DNA of 64,000 nt from Acinetobacter baumannii (GTDB lineage: Bacteria; Pseudomonadota; Gammaproteobacteria; Pseudomonadales; Moraxellaceae): the NCBI RefSeq assembly GCF_016508585.1, contig NZ_JADVOP010000006.1, positions 1-64,000 of the forward strand. Reading direction: 5' to 3'. The translations under genes were made by a program, and so were the position numbers. Of this stretch, positions 17,249 through 25,653 are shown one piece after another (position 1 is the stretch's first letter; every line of letters starts with the position of its first letter). Under the pieces are notes generated by a model. It had not been told where the DNA came from. It saw only the letters and a program-made list of their open reading frames with translations, and ran no database searches.

Positions 17249-18820
17249 CTAGCCCCTCCGCCAGAATTCATCAGTACGCCAACCAGCAAAACCCGTGCGA
17301 TCTGCTGTCACGCCACCAATATGGTTTGAATGGGCATCAAGTACATTACTGAATCCCCAAATCAGTAAACCACCCTGTTCATGTTGGATTTGCTGGGCTT
17401 CGTGCACCAGAACTTTACGCTTTGCTAAATCTGCCTGTTGCAAAGCAGAATGAATTAATTCTGAAAAACGTTCATTGTTAAAACGTGTCTTATTATTTGC
17501 AGCACCTGGTCCATCAATTTGCAATACGGTCAGTAAAAATGGACGTGATACATTTGAACCTGTACTGAAAGCCCAGTCCTGTTTCACGGCATCGGCAAAT
17601 GTGGCAGCTTCCACTTGACGCACATTGACAATCACTCCTGCTTGAGCGGCATGTTGAGCAAACACCAATGCTGCATTACTGTCTGGTCCAGTATACAAGT
17701 CAACTTTTAGGCTATTTTCAAAACCAGCTTGTTTTAATAATGCTCTTGCCTGGACTAAATCTTGTTTACGCTGTGCAATAGCATGGTTATATACAGGGTC
17801 ACTAAATGAATAAAGATCATTGGCAACACGCCCTTGCCCCACCAGTGCTCTTTTAACCAGATCATCGCGATTCGCAATCAAACGGAATGCCTGACGCACA
17901 CGTAAATCATTAAAAGGTGCTTTGCTTGTATTCATGTCGAAAGATTGCCAGGCATCGGTTTCTGAAGCGACGACATTGAGTTGTTTATTCTGCTGAATCA
18001 ATGGTAAATGTTCCGCAAGAACCCCTGTTGCAATATCAATTTGACCAGACTGCAGCGCGGCTAAACGCCCAGTTTGATCTTTAAAATCAATAATTTCGAT
18101 CGCATCAGCATAGGGTTGATGGGCTTTCCAATAATTCTCAAAGCGTATAAAACGAGAACGTTGCCCGGGTGTAAAACTTTCAAGCCTATAGGGACCTGCA
18201 CCCACAACATTTTTTATCGGATCATAATCTGTGGGTACAATTCCCCCCCAGCTCATCCATGCTTCTGGTAGAGCAACCAATCCCTTGGCAGGAGCAAAGG
18301 GAATTTCAATGGTGTACGCATCGCGCTTTTGAATCGCATCACGCTGTAAAGAATATAAATAAGCGGCAAAGGGGGATGCCAATTTAGGATCGGTTAAACG
18401 TCTTAATGAAAAGATTACATCATCAGCAGTGATGGTTTTTCCATGATGAAATTCCAAGCCTTTTTTTAAACGGATGGTCCATTTTGTGCCATCTGCATTG
18501 GGTTCAGCAAATTCGGCTAAAGCCAGTTTTGGCTGAATATCACGCCCCCATTCCCACAGTTTTGCATATAAAGGCCATCCACGAAATGCACTCGACATGC
18601 CAATCGGTTTGTGTGCATCCAAGTTACCGGCTTGATGACCATTGATGACCCCAATCTTAATTACGCCCCCTTTTTTCGGTTGATTATTTTGAGGCGAAGA
18701 TAAATCCCCACTGAGTGTAGGTGAGTCTGAACGAGAACAGCCAATCAAACTTGCAGCCGCGACTGCACCTAATCCCAAACCAGTATGTTTAATTAATTCT
18801 CGACGCGTAATTTTGCTCAT
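17249..18820 (-). CDS. Peptide-type ABC binding protein (SBP family 5), Tat-type lipoprotein
   Basis: This 523-residue family 5 substrate-binding protein begins with a twin-arginine signal TRRELIKHTGLG and a lipobox LIGC with Cys28, so it is probably exported folded by the Tat system and lipid-anchored. The body has the family 5 features: KIGVINGHQAG, WTIRLKKGLEFHHGKTITAD and VVGAGPYRLE. It is the first gene of the importer block SBP-permease-permease-ATPase-SfnB. Tat export is less common for this family than Sec. The ligand cannot be read from sequence; a sulfur-containing compound is inferred from the operon. Confidence 0.88.
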   Translation of the reverse strand: MSKITRRELIKHTGLGLGAVAAASLIGCSRSDSPTLSGDLSSPQNNQPKKGGVIKIGVINGHQAGNLDAHKPIGMSSAFRGWPLYAKLWEWGRDIQPKLALAEFAEPNADGTKWTIRLKKGLEFHHGKTITADDVIFSLRRLTDPKLASPFAAYLYSLQRDAIQKRDAYTIEIPFAPAKGLVALPEAWMSWGGIVPTDYDPIKNVVGAGPYRLESFTPGQRSRFIRFENYWKAHQPYADAIEIIDFKDQTGRLAALQSGQIDIATGVLAEHLPLIQQNKQLNVVASETDAWQSFDMNTSKAPFNDLRVRQAFRLIANRDDLVKRALVGQGRVANDLYSFSDPVYNHAIAQRKQDLVQARALLKQAGFENSLKVDLYTGPDSNAALVFAQHAAQAGVIVNVRQVEAATFADAVKQDWAFSTGSNVSRPFLLTVLQIDGPGAANNKTRFNNERFSELIHSALQQADLAKRKVLVHEAQQIQHEQGGLLIWGFSNVLDAHSNHIGGVTADRTGFAGWRTDEFWRRG

Positions 18821-18837
18821 ATTTACTCTCTTTCTGG

Positions 18838-18904
18838 TTTAGGCACTTGAGTACAGATTTAATTGTGCTTTTTTTAAAAATTGATTGATCGACAGGTGCC
18901 TAAA
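18838..18904. repeat. Inverted repeat in the gap between SsuD-like gene and importer block
   Basis: TTTAGGCAC and GTGCCTAAA are 9-bp complementary arms about 49 bp apart in the 259-bp gap 18821-19079. I saw no good sigma-54 site here, so the importer block may be read from the upstream promoter at 22161 or have its own sigma-70 promoter. The repeat could be a processing or regulatory structure. The minus-strand frame across this gap has no coding character. Confidence 0.3.
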
Positions 18905-19079
18905 GTGCAGTTTACGATCAATATATCCACAGCATGATATAAGGCGACAACCCATTAAAATGAAAGAATTAAATTGATATTGCTGGCTTAACCTATGCGT
19001 ACTAAATGGCATGATCAGTATTGAAAGCCAATGTTTGAGCAAGCATTGCCGAGCTGAATATTGTGTCACCCTATCCCCC

Positions 19080-20273
19080 TTAAGCTACTGTTTTGCCTGC
19101 ACGAATATTTAATGCAGAAGGTTGTTTTTTCAGTTGAGGCAACTCAAAACCATGGTCCAATTCAAGTAAAGGAAAGAGTAAATCAGCAACACGATAAACT
19201 TCACTGATCAACGGAAAGCCCGATAGAATAAAGGCTGATGTTCCATAGTGTTCATATTCTTTAATACGGTCTGCGACATTTTCAGCACTTCCAACCAAAG
19301 CTGTTCCTGCTGCAGGATTCAAGATATCGAAACCAAACAGCGATGGACCGGTCCATACATTCGGATAGATTTCAAAATCTTTAGCACTCGGTAAAATGCC
19401 TTGTCTGAGCAGAGCTAAGTTTTTTTGTACTTGCGGATGTTCACTTTGATAATCATCAAAACTTTCACCGGCAGGCAATTGACGCTTTACCGCTTCAATT
19501 GCATAGTTGACATCCAGTTTGTCCAGAAGTGACTGAGCGTATTGCCACGCTTCCTCTTCTGTTTCACGAACAATGATTTGTAGACGCGTCCCAAATTCCA
19601 ATGTCCTTCCCACTTGTGCTGCTTTTGCAGCGACTTTGCTGAATTTTGCACCCAGTACAGGCGGTGTATTGGCAAAGCTTAAATACACGTCCAGTAATTC
19701 TACAGAATGTTCAACGCCTTTATCTGACGTTCCAGCTCCCCATAGTTCAACCCCTTTCGACTGTGTTGGACCATACCATCGGCCCATCGGTGATGCACTT
19801 TCTTGTCGTGGTGAAATTTTGATAAATTTCCCGTCAAATCCCATCGTATCTCCCAAATAGTTTTGCTGAAATGCCGCCCAATATTCTTTACTAAAGTCAT
19901 AACGCTCATCATGCTGATAATGAATACCGAGTGCCGCTAATCCTTTGTCATTCCCATTGACAACATTGAACAACAAACGCCCTTGAGAAAAAGCATCAAA
20001 CGTCTGTGCATATTTTGCCAAAACCGCAGGCTGAACTTCACCTGGATGTTGAGCCACTAAAAACTTTAAGCGCTCAGTAAATGGTATTAAACTGGCGGCT
20101 ACCGCCAAAGTTTCATATTCACTGGTTCCCATCAAAGAGCCATAAAAACCGACACGGTCAGCGGTGATTGCAACTTGCTTTAAATGTTCATAATCGGTAT
20201 CCCAACGCCCATTTTCCAACCACGGATATGGACCGTCGGGAGAAGTGAGATACCATAAAAGTTTTACTGCCAT
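19080..20273 (-). CDS. SsuD-family FMNH2-dependent alkanesulfonate monooxygenase
   Basis: This 397-residue LLM flavoprotein is close to SsuD. It has LKFLVAQHPGEVQPAVLAKY, RLLFNVVNGND, the central ELWGAGTSDKGVE and the C-terminal block NPAAGTALVGSAENVADRI with SAFILSGFPLISEVYRVADL, each paralleling E. coli SsuD. It should cleave an organosulfonate to aldehyde and sulfite with FMNH2. It is third in the operon DszB-like, aldolase-like, SsuD-like, 56 bp after the aldolase gene. No NADPH:FMN reductase (SsuE-like) is present in the window, so reduced flavin must come from elsewhere. Confidence 0.88.
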   Translation of the reverse strand: MAVKLLWYLTSPDGPYPWLENGRWDTDYEHLKQVAITADRVGFYGSLMGTSEYETLAVAASLIPFTERLKFLVAQHPGEVQPAVLAKYAQTFDAFSQGRLLFNVVNGNDKGLAALGIHYQHDERYDFSKEYWAAFQQNYLGDTMGFDGKFIKISPRQESASPMGRWYGPTQSKGVELWGAGTSDKGVEHSVELLDVYLSFANTPPVLGAKFSKVAAKAAQVGRTLEFGTRLQIIVRETEEEAWQYAQSLLDKLDVNYAIEAVKRQLPAGESFDDYQSEHPQVQKNLALLRQGILPSAKDFEIYPNVWTGPSLFGFDILNPAAGTALVGSAENVADRIKEYEHYGTSAFILSGFPLISEVYRVADLLFPLLELDHGFELPQLKKQPSALNIRAGKTVA

Positions 20274-20329
20274 ATTTTCTATAATCTCTATCTGTCTTTT
20301 TCAATCAGCGTTTAAAAAATGTACTGACC

Positions 20330-21040
20330 TTAATTTTGTGGCAATAAACCCAAGCTTTTTGCTTTTTCGGTCAAACCACTCATTTTCCATTGTTGCTGTA
20401 AAACGCCTTGACCATAATCTCGACTGCCACCCACCAGTTCAGCCAATAATTGAATTTGGGCACCTTCTTCAAGCAACAAAATAAACTCCGCAGTTTCTTG
20501 CAAACCTTGACGTCCCCATACCGTGGCACCACCATTGGCTTCTAAAATTGCACGATACTCAATGTCCACTTTCAATTGATCTAAAATGAAATCGACTTCG
20601 GCCTGGCGGCGGTCAATATAAATTGGTAGTTCTTTAAATAAATGGAAGCGCTGTACAGGCACATAACGAATCGGCAATGTGCGATGAGTTTGTGCCCACG
20701 CACCTAAATTTGGTGCATGTACATGTGAAATCGTCGTAATGTCAGCATGTTCTTTAAATAGTTTGTTATATCTCCCCCCCGCACTTTTTCGTCCAAGGAG
20801 TACTTCACCGTCTAAAGTCTCAACCAAGATTTTGCTTTTTTGCTCTGGTGACCATGGTCCAGCATAGTTAAAGGTCACCAATGTATTTTCAGGACCTCGC
20901 TCAACGAAGTTCACTGTGCCATTTGCGGTAATGGTAGATGTACGGCGGAAAACCTCAAAAGCAAATTCAGCCTTTTGACGATTTTCTTCAATGAAAGTAT
21001 TTATTTCAGTTGAAAAAGGATGTTGAACAATTGCAGTCAT
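20330..21040 (-). CDS. Class II aldolase/adducin-like protein
   Basis: This 236-residue protein matches the zinc-dependent class II aldolase/adducin fold: the metal-ligand motif HVHAPN in ISHVHAPNLGAWAQTHRTLP (near residues 102-121) and a conserved glycine-rich GEVLLGRKSAGGRY region before it. Family members cleave or rearrange sugar phosphates and hydroxy-acids, or act as decarboxylases. It lies 16 bp downstream of the DszB-like gene and 56 bp upstream of the SsuD-like gene in one transcript, so it may process the carbon product left after desulfurisation. That role is inferred. Confidence 0.75.
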   Translation of the reverse strand: MTAIVQHPFSTEINTFIEENRQKAEFAFEVFRRTSTITANGTVNFVERGPENTLVTFNYAGPWSPEQKSKILVETLDGEVLLGRKSAGGRYNKLFKEHADITTISHVHAPNLGAWAQTHRTLPIRYVPVQRFHLFKELPIYIDRRQAEVDFILDQLKVDIEYRAILEANGGATVWGRQGLQETAEFILLLEEGAQIQLLAELVGGSRDYGQGVLQQQWKMSGLTEKAKSLGLLPQN

Positions 21041-21056
21041 ATTCTGTGCTCTACTG

Positions 21057-22124
21057 TTAAAATGTCTTGTTTTTACGTCGTTTTAATACTTCCTGTAACG
21101 GGCGATGATCCACCCAAGCATCCAGATCAATATCACGCTCTAAAAAGCCATGTAGCCAAAGAAAATCTTTTTGTTGTTTAAGCAGCTCCAAGCGTTCAGC
21201 ACTTAATGACGGATGAAGCGCTTTATGGAAATCATTACGATATGCAGTCGCTACACTCTCAGCTCCCGCTATGGTTTCATCTTCAAGAATGCTCAATACA
21301 TCATCTAAATGCTCAGCAGCCCAGTCTGCGGTATCAAATAATTCCTCAAGGAAATTCACCACAGTATCAAAGTGATCTTTCAGTAAATCCTCATGAACTG
21401 TAATTGGACGTGGCGTTCCATTGTTTACTCGGCTGCTCACATCCTCAAAAGAATCTAAATCTATCCCCACTTTTAAGCCACGCGCTTTGGCAGCCTCAAC
21501 AGCAGAAGCACCTTTCACATAAACCGCATCAACATCACCTGTCAGCAGCGCATCCAAACCAGACCAATAAGAACTTGCATCACGTCTATTTTGATTGTTT
21601 TCTGATACTACTCGCTCTGGAACCTCAACAAATTCAACATCTTTAAATTTTAAATTCGCTAACTGAAGTGCACCACGCAAACCCTGTAAAGACATGGCTC
21701 TAAAAATGCTGCCTGCACGTGTATCAGCATATTCTGGCAATGCAACTCTTGCATTTTTCAAGTGTTGAGGTTGACTGATTTGCGAGTCCGCACGAACAAT
21801 AATGACTTGCCACTCATCAATCCAGGTCAGACCAATCAAACGACTCGGTGCTCCCTCAGAACGTGCTGCAAGTGCAGGAACATTGCCCCCTTCCCGGAAC
21901 AACGCAGGTAATTGATGATCAAAATGATGTATGGATAAACCCTTGCTCGCATCTTGCAATACTTCAACATCGATACCATGTTGTTCAAACTTTTTTTTCA
22001 AAGTCCCACGTTTTAACGAGATCCCCGTTGCTGTAGGGACTGGACATCGAGTAATCCAAATCAATGATAAATTGGGCTTGAGCTGTTCTTTCTCAATTTC
22101 AACTTGATCTGCAATAATTGACAT
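21057..22124 (-). CDS. DszB-like sulfinate desulfinase family protein (second copy)
   Basis: This 355-residue protein lacks a signal peptide and carries the DszB-type catalytic set: Cys27 in RCPVPTA, His67 in HHFDHQ and Arg77 ten residues later in FREGGNVP. Cys-Pro-Val-Pro, HF-x8-R and GG-x-V/I-P match both DszB and the paralogue at 10731-11786. It is probably a cytoplasmic desulfinase acting on a different sulfinate, rather than a binding protein. The second ATG (22124) is chosen because AAAGGA is six bases upstream; the ATG at 22130 abuts it. It is the first gene of a sigma-54 operon with the aldolase-like and SsuD-like genes, possibly reading through into the importer block. Confidence 0.75.
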   Translation of the reverse strand: MSIIADQVEIEKEQLKPNLSLIWITRCPVPTATGISLKRGTLKKKFEQHGIDVEVLQDASKGLSIHHFDHQLPALFREGGNVPALAARSEGAPSRLIGLTWIDEWQVIIVRADSQISQPQHLKNARVALPEYADTRAGSIFRAMSLQGLRGALQLANLKFKDVEFVEVPERVVSENNQNRRDASSYWSGLDALLTGDVDAVYVKGASAVEAAKARGLKVGIDLDSFEDVSSRVNNGTPRPITVHEDLLKDHFDTVVNFLEELFDTADWAAEHLDDVLSILEDETIAGAESVATAYRNDFHKALHPSLSAERLELLKQQKDFLWLHGFLERDIDLDAWVDHRPLQEVLKRRKNKTF

Positions 22125-22160
22125 GAACATTCCTTTATATAGATTTCATGTCCAATCCAT

Positions 22161-22176
22161 TGCACTGATCATGCCA
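22161..22176 (-). promoter_or_regulatory. Sigma-54 promoter for the second DszB-like operon
   Basis: On the minus strand TGGCATGATCAGTGCA has the invariant GG and GC at the RpoN spacing. The start near 22150 leaves 26 nt to the ATG at 22124. The rest of 22177-22367 is AT-rich; TCAAC and GTTGA near 22254-22274 form a short inverted repeat that could bind an activator. Confidence 0.75.
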
Positions 22177-22367
22177 AAAAAAATAATTATATTTTTCAAA
22201 ATCTTATTATTTAATTTAAAATTTATGAATGATTATTTTTTTATTTTTCAACAGAAAAGTTGATTTTCCAACACTTCAAATCGACCTGTATCGCTTAAAA
22301 AAACCTGAAAAAGATCAATTTTACTCAATCTCACCAACAAAGCATCTCGGTTTAATCTCAGGCTGTT

Positions 22368-23147
22368 TTAATCAACAAAATTATCGCGCTGAATATAGCG
22401 ACTTGGACTCATGCCTAAAACACGATGAAACATGGTGCTAAATGCCGCAGGATTTTTAAAACCAAAATCATAGGCAATCTGTTGGATTGAGTGCTGTCGA
22501 ATCAGCCTCTCTAAACTCAATAATACGCAAGCATGTTGTCGCCATTTAGAAAAAGACATCCCCGTTTCACTTTTAAATCGCCGACTAAAATGACGTTCAC
22601 TGAGATAGAGTTGCCCAGCAAAATCTTCAGGAGAAAAATGGATATTCGGGTGCTGAAGAAATTCCCTACACACCTTCAGCATCGCCTGGTTTTCAGGTAA
22701 GGCTAGATGTAAATCGATCACTTCAGACAATTCAAGCTCGCTTAGGATCAAATCAAAAATCAATTCATCACGTTTGCAAAAAGGTGGGCTAAGTTGAGGT
22801 GCCTTTAATAGTAGCTGTCGCAACAATGGAGAAACTGCCAAGACCTCACATTGCGTTGAAATCCGAGGTAAACAGTCAGGACGTATATAGATACTACATG
22901 TTTTCACATTGAACAATGTCAACTGATGGGGAACTTGTGGTGGAATCCATACTGCTCTTTCAGGTGGAATTATCCAATTGCCTTGTGGTGTTTCAACATG
23001 CATCACCCCTTCTGCACCATACAGAAGTTGAGCACGTTGATGGCTATGTTGTTCAAGTCTATAAAATTCAGCGTATTGAGTTTCTATGGCAATGATTCTA
23101 TGTTCTAACTGTTCAATACTGTGAATAGAAATTTGCTTCATCTGCAT
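22368..23147 (-). CDS. AraC-family transcriptional regulator (cupin sensor)
   Basis: This 259-residue regulator has an N-terminal cupin-like sensor (HSHQRAQLLYG near residues 34-44, PPERAVWIPPQVPHQ) and a C-terminal double helix-turn-helix with YLSERHFSRRFKSETGMSF and FGFKNPAAFSTMFHRVLGMS. The layout is that of NimR-type AraC proteins. It is divergent from a TSUP exporter gene 89 bp away and so probably controls it. It could also influence the sulfur operons to its left, but those have sigma-54 promoters, which AraC proteins do not activate. Confidence 0.88.
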   Translation of the reverse strand: MQMKQISIHSIEQLEHRIIAIETQYAEFYRLEQHSHQRAQLLYGAEGVMHVETPQGNWIIPPERAVWIPPQVPHQLTLFNVKTCSIYIRPDCLPRISTQCEVLAVSPLLRQLLLKAPQLSPPFCKRDELIFDLILSELELSEVIDLHLALPENQAMLKVCREFLQHPNIHFSPEDFAGQLYLSERHFSRRFKSETGMSFSKWRQHACVLLSLERLIRQHSIQQIAYDFGFKNPAAFSTMFHRVLGMSPSRYIQRDNFVD

Positions 23148-23236
23148 GTCTGAATTGAGTAATTGAAAGCTGAATATAACAAACTTGCCTGTTTTATAAA
23201 GCTCTAAAATCTGAATTATTTTTCAAGATTCTGGTT

Positions 23237-24055
23237 ATGGAACTCTATTTTATTCTACTGGCTGCTGGCATTCTGAGCGGCATACTTACCATATTATTTG
23301 GTTTTGCAGGTGGTTTCGTCGTTGTTCCATTAGTCTATTCTACCATTCACTTTCATGAAGCCTCTGATTCACTGGCATATGGCATGGCGTTCAAGAGTGC
23401 TGTTGCAACCTCCTTATTGTTAATGGTGATTAATTCTGGGCTTGCCTCATATCAACAGTTTACACGAGGCAATATACAGAGAAGATATCTTTTTCCAATT
23501 GCCTATTGGATTGGGGTGGGTGCAGTGATCGGTACTTTTATATCACTCCATATCGCAGCCTTTTATTTAAAATGGGCATTTGTAGCCTATTTATCCATTA
23601 CAATTCTTGACTGTCTGTCACGACAACTCAAATCACAGCAAACTCAGCAGATTTCTCAACGTGGATTAAACTCAAAAGAACAGCATCTGGGCGGCATATG
23701 CATTGGTGTCGTTGCAGCTGCGCTCGGTGTTGGCGGAAGTGTCATGACCGTTCCGTTATTTCGCCGTTGTGGTTTAGAAATGTCTCGTGCTGTCGCTCTG
23801 GCAAATCCACTCAGTATGCCTGTTGCACTCGCGGGTTGCTTAACCTTGATCATCAGTCAATGGATACAACCACCTCACTTAGGAATACATTTCTGGGGAT
23901 ACTTCTATTATCCAGCACTAATATGTTTAATTCTCGGCGGCGTGATTGGAATGAAAATAACCCTTAACTTGTCTGGTAAATTGTCCAATACGGTTCATGA
24001 GCGCGGTTATATCGTTTTGTTAACTCTGGTTCTATTGAGTATTTTACTGACTTAG
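23237..24055 (+). CDS. TSUP-family (TauE/SafE) anion exporter
   Basis: This 272-residue membrane protein has about eight hydrophobic segments and the two-repeat TSUP pattern: GILSGILTILFGFAGGFVVV at the N terminus and GVVAAALGVGGSVMTVPLF in the second half. Members export sulfite, sulfoacetate or related anions. Desulfonation by the SsuD- and DszB-like enzymes next door would yield sulfite, so sulfite export is plausible but unproven. It is divergent from the AraC gene, which is the likely regulator. Confidence 0.82.
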   Translation: MELYFILLAAGILSGILTILFGFAGGFVVVPLVYSTIHFHEASDSLAYGMAFKSAVATSLLLMVINSGLASYQQFTRGNIQRRYLFPIAYWIGVGAVIGTFISLHIAAFYLKWAFVAYLSITILDCLSRQLKSQQTQQISQRGLNSKEQHLGGICIGVVAAALGVGGSVMTVPLFRRCGLEMSRAVALANPLSMPVALAGCLTLIISQWIQPPHLGIHFWGYFYYPALICLILGGVIGMKITLNLSGKLSNTVHERGYIVLLTLVLLSILLT

Positions 24056-24360
24056 TGCAACGAGTTTTCTTGTATAAGCTTGAATCAAATTCAGCATTGT
24101 CCAATGATAAGATCCTGAATGTATTAGGATCTTCCTACATCTGAGTACAATCGCATTCATGCGAAGCTATAAAAAATGAGTAACTTTCGCTCAGCAGTTC
24201 ATGGCACAGACTATGGCTTGGACAAGCATAATTCAGTCATTTAAAATTCAGCAATCCCATAAAAAATCATCAGTCGTCCCTTTTTCAACACAACTAAAAT
24301 TGCTCCCCTGTCAATAAATGATAAATTTCGACTTGTAAAGCTAAAAAAAATTAACTAACC
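24056..24360. other. Intergenic region with a terminator-like hairpin
   Basis: No gene is visible. AAGATCCT at 24109-24116 pairs with AGGATCTT at 24126-24133 as a perfect 8-bp stem that may end the TSUP transcript, although no T-run follows. Near the right end, TTGTAA at 24333-24338 and TAACCT at 24356-24361 are spaced 17 bp and may be the promoter of the MFS gene. Confidence 0.5.
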
Positions 24361-24376
24361 TACCTAACGTTAGGTA
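24361..24376. promoter_or_regulatory. Palindromic operator of the MFS exporter gene
   Basis: TACCTAACGTTAGGTA is a perfect 16-bp palindrome ending 17 bp before the MFS start codon and overlapping the likely -10 region. Its size and position suit a TetR-type dimer that blocks transcription. The TetR gene at 25635-26198 is the obvious candidate repressor. Confidence 0.65.
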
Positions 24377-24393
24377 TTTTACAGATCAAACCA

Positions 24394-25596
24394 ATGAATC
24401 CAATTCTACACAAGCAAAAAATTGGTTTTTCGCTTATTGTTCTCCTTGCAATGCTGACGGCGCTTGACGCGTTGGCCATTGATATTTATTTACCCGCATT
24501 TCCTGAAATTGCAAAGAGCCTCAATGTCAATCTGAGTGAAATGCAGCAAACCTTGTCTATATTTTTAATTGGCTTAGCCATCGGTCAAGGTATTTATGGT
24601 CCCTTATTAGAGCGATTTGGACGTAGATTACCCTTATTGATTGGTGTATTGATTTTTATTATTGGATCAATGATTGCAAGCTTTGCAACTTCATTAGCGC
24701 TTTTGTTGACAGCCCGTTTTTTACAGGCGCTTGGTGCAGCAGCAGGTTTGGTCACACCACGTGCAGTGATCAGTGATCTTTGTAATGAAAAAGAAGCCGC
24801 AAAGAATTTTTCAATTTTAATGCAGGTCATGATGGTGGCACCTATAATCGCACCCATTGTTGGCAGCTATTTAATTCAACATAATCCATGGCAGATCATA
24901 TTTTATACTTTAGCAGGCTTAGGCACGGTTCTACTGCTTTGGAGTATGCGATCCTTGCCAGAAACTTGCGATCCTGAAAAAAGACAAACCCTGAATTTAA
25001 AAAATATTTTTAACAGTTATCGTAGTGTCTGTACCAACCAAGCCTATCTCTACTTTACCCTTGCAAGTGGCTTTTTATTTGGTGGCTTTTTCTTTTATAT
25101 CAGCAATTCGCCCTATATTTTTATTCAACATTATCAGCTCAATACCAGTCATTTCAGCTATCTTTTTGCTTTTAACGCCTTGTGTTTTATCCTCACAGGA
25201 CAAATTTCAATTTGGCTGCTGAATCGGTGTTGGTCAGCCTACAAAATATTAAAATTAGGTCTGTGTATTTTTTTAGTTGCCACCGGGTGGTTATGTAGCA
25301 GTACGTTGTTTAGAGAGCCGACATTGATCGAGTATATTCTGACCTTGGGCTTTGCGATTTGGTCAACCGGCTTTTTATTTGGAAATTTGACCGCTTTGGC
25401 AATGCAGCAGGCAGAGCGTCATTTAACTGGAGTCGCATCGTCATTTATGGGATTCATTCAATATGCCGTAGGCGCAATGATTGGATTTATCGCCAGTCTG
25501 ATGCCTGAGCATATTTCAGTTTTACCTCTTACCCTGTTGCTGTCCGGTCTGTTAATGTCCGCGCTTAGCTTCTATGCAAACGAAATAAGTAAATAG
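24394..25596 (+). CDS. Bcr/CflA-family MFS drug exporter
   Basis: This 400-residue, 12-segment major facilitator has Bcr/CflA family marks: LTALDALAIDIYLPAFPEIA in segment 1, the loop motif GPLLERFGRRLPLL, and RFLQALGAAAGLVTPRAVIS in segment 4-5. It probably expels a drug or metabolite by proton antiport. A 16-bp palindrome sits directly upstream and a TetR gene lies convergent downstream, so expression is likely induced when the repressor binds a ligand. The substrate is unknown. Confidence 0.88.
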   Translation: MNPILHKQKIGFSLIVLLAMLTALDALAIDIYLPAFPEIAKSLNVNLSEMQQTLSIFLIGLAIGQGIYGPLLERFGRRLPLLIGVLIFIIGSMIASFATSLALLLTARFLQALGAAAGLVTPRAVISDLCNEKEAAKNFSILMQVMMVAPIIAPIVGSYLIQHNPWQIIFYTLAGLGTVLLLWSMRSLPETCDPEKRQTLNLKNIFNSYRSVCTNQAYLYFTLASGFLFGGFFFYISNSPYIFIQHYQLNTSHFSYLFAFNALCFILTGQISIWLLNRCWSAYKILKLGLCIFLVATGWLCSSTLFREPTLIEYILTLGFAIWSTGFLFGNLTALAMQQAERHLTGVASSFMGFIQYAVGAMIGFIASLMPEHISVLPLTLLLSGLLMSALSFYANEISK

Positions 25597-25621
25597 GATA
25601 AAACGATGTGATTGAAGGATT

Positions 25622-25653
25622 GAAAAACACCTATTTATTTGCAGGTGTTTTTC
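25622..25653. terminator. Bidirectional terminator between MFS and TetR genes
   Basis: GAAAAACACCT and AGGTGTTTTTC form a perfect 11-bp stem whose arms supply a T-run in both directions. The last codons and stop of the TetR gene lie inside the hairpin. Confidence 0.85.

Noticed and set aside
18839..19069. 76-residue minus-strand frame in the gap before the importer block
   Set aside because: No ribosome-binding site, no recognisable motif and a composition unlike its neighbours.
18821..19079. Search for a sixth sigma-54 promoter before the importer block
   Set aside because: A TGGCATGATC segment on the plus strand has no GC at the -12 spacing and points the wrong way.
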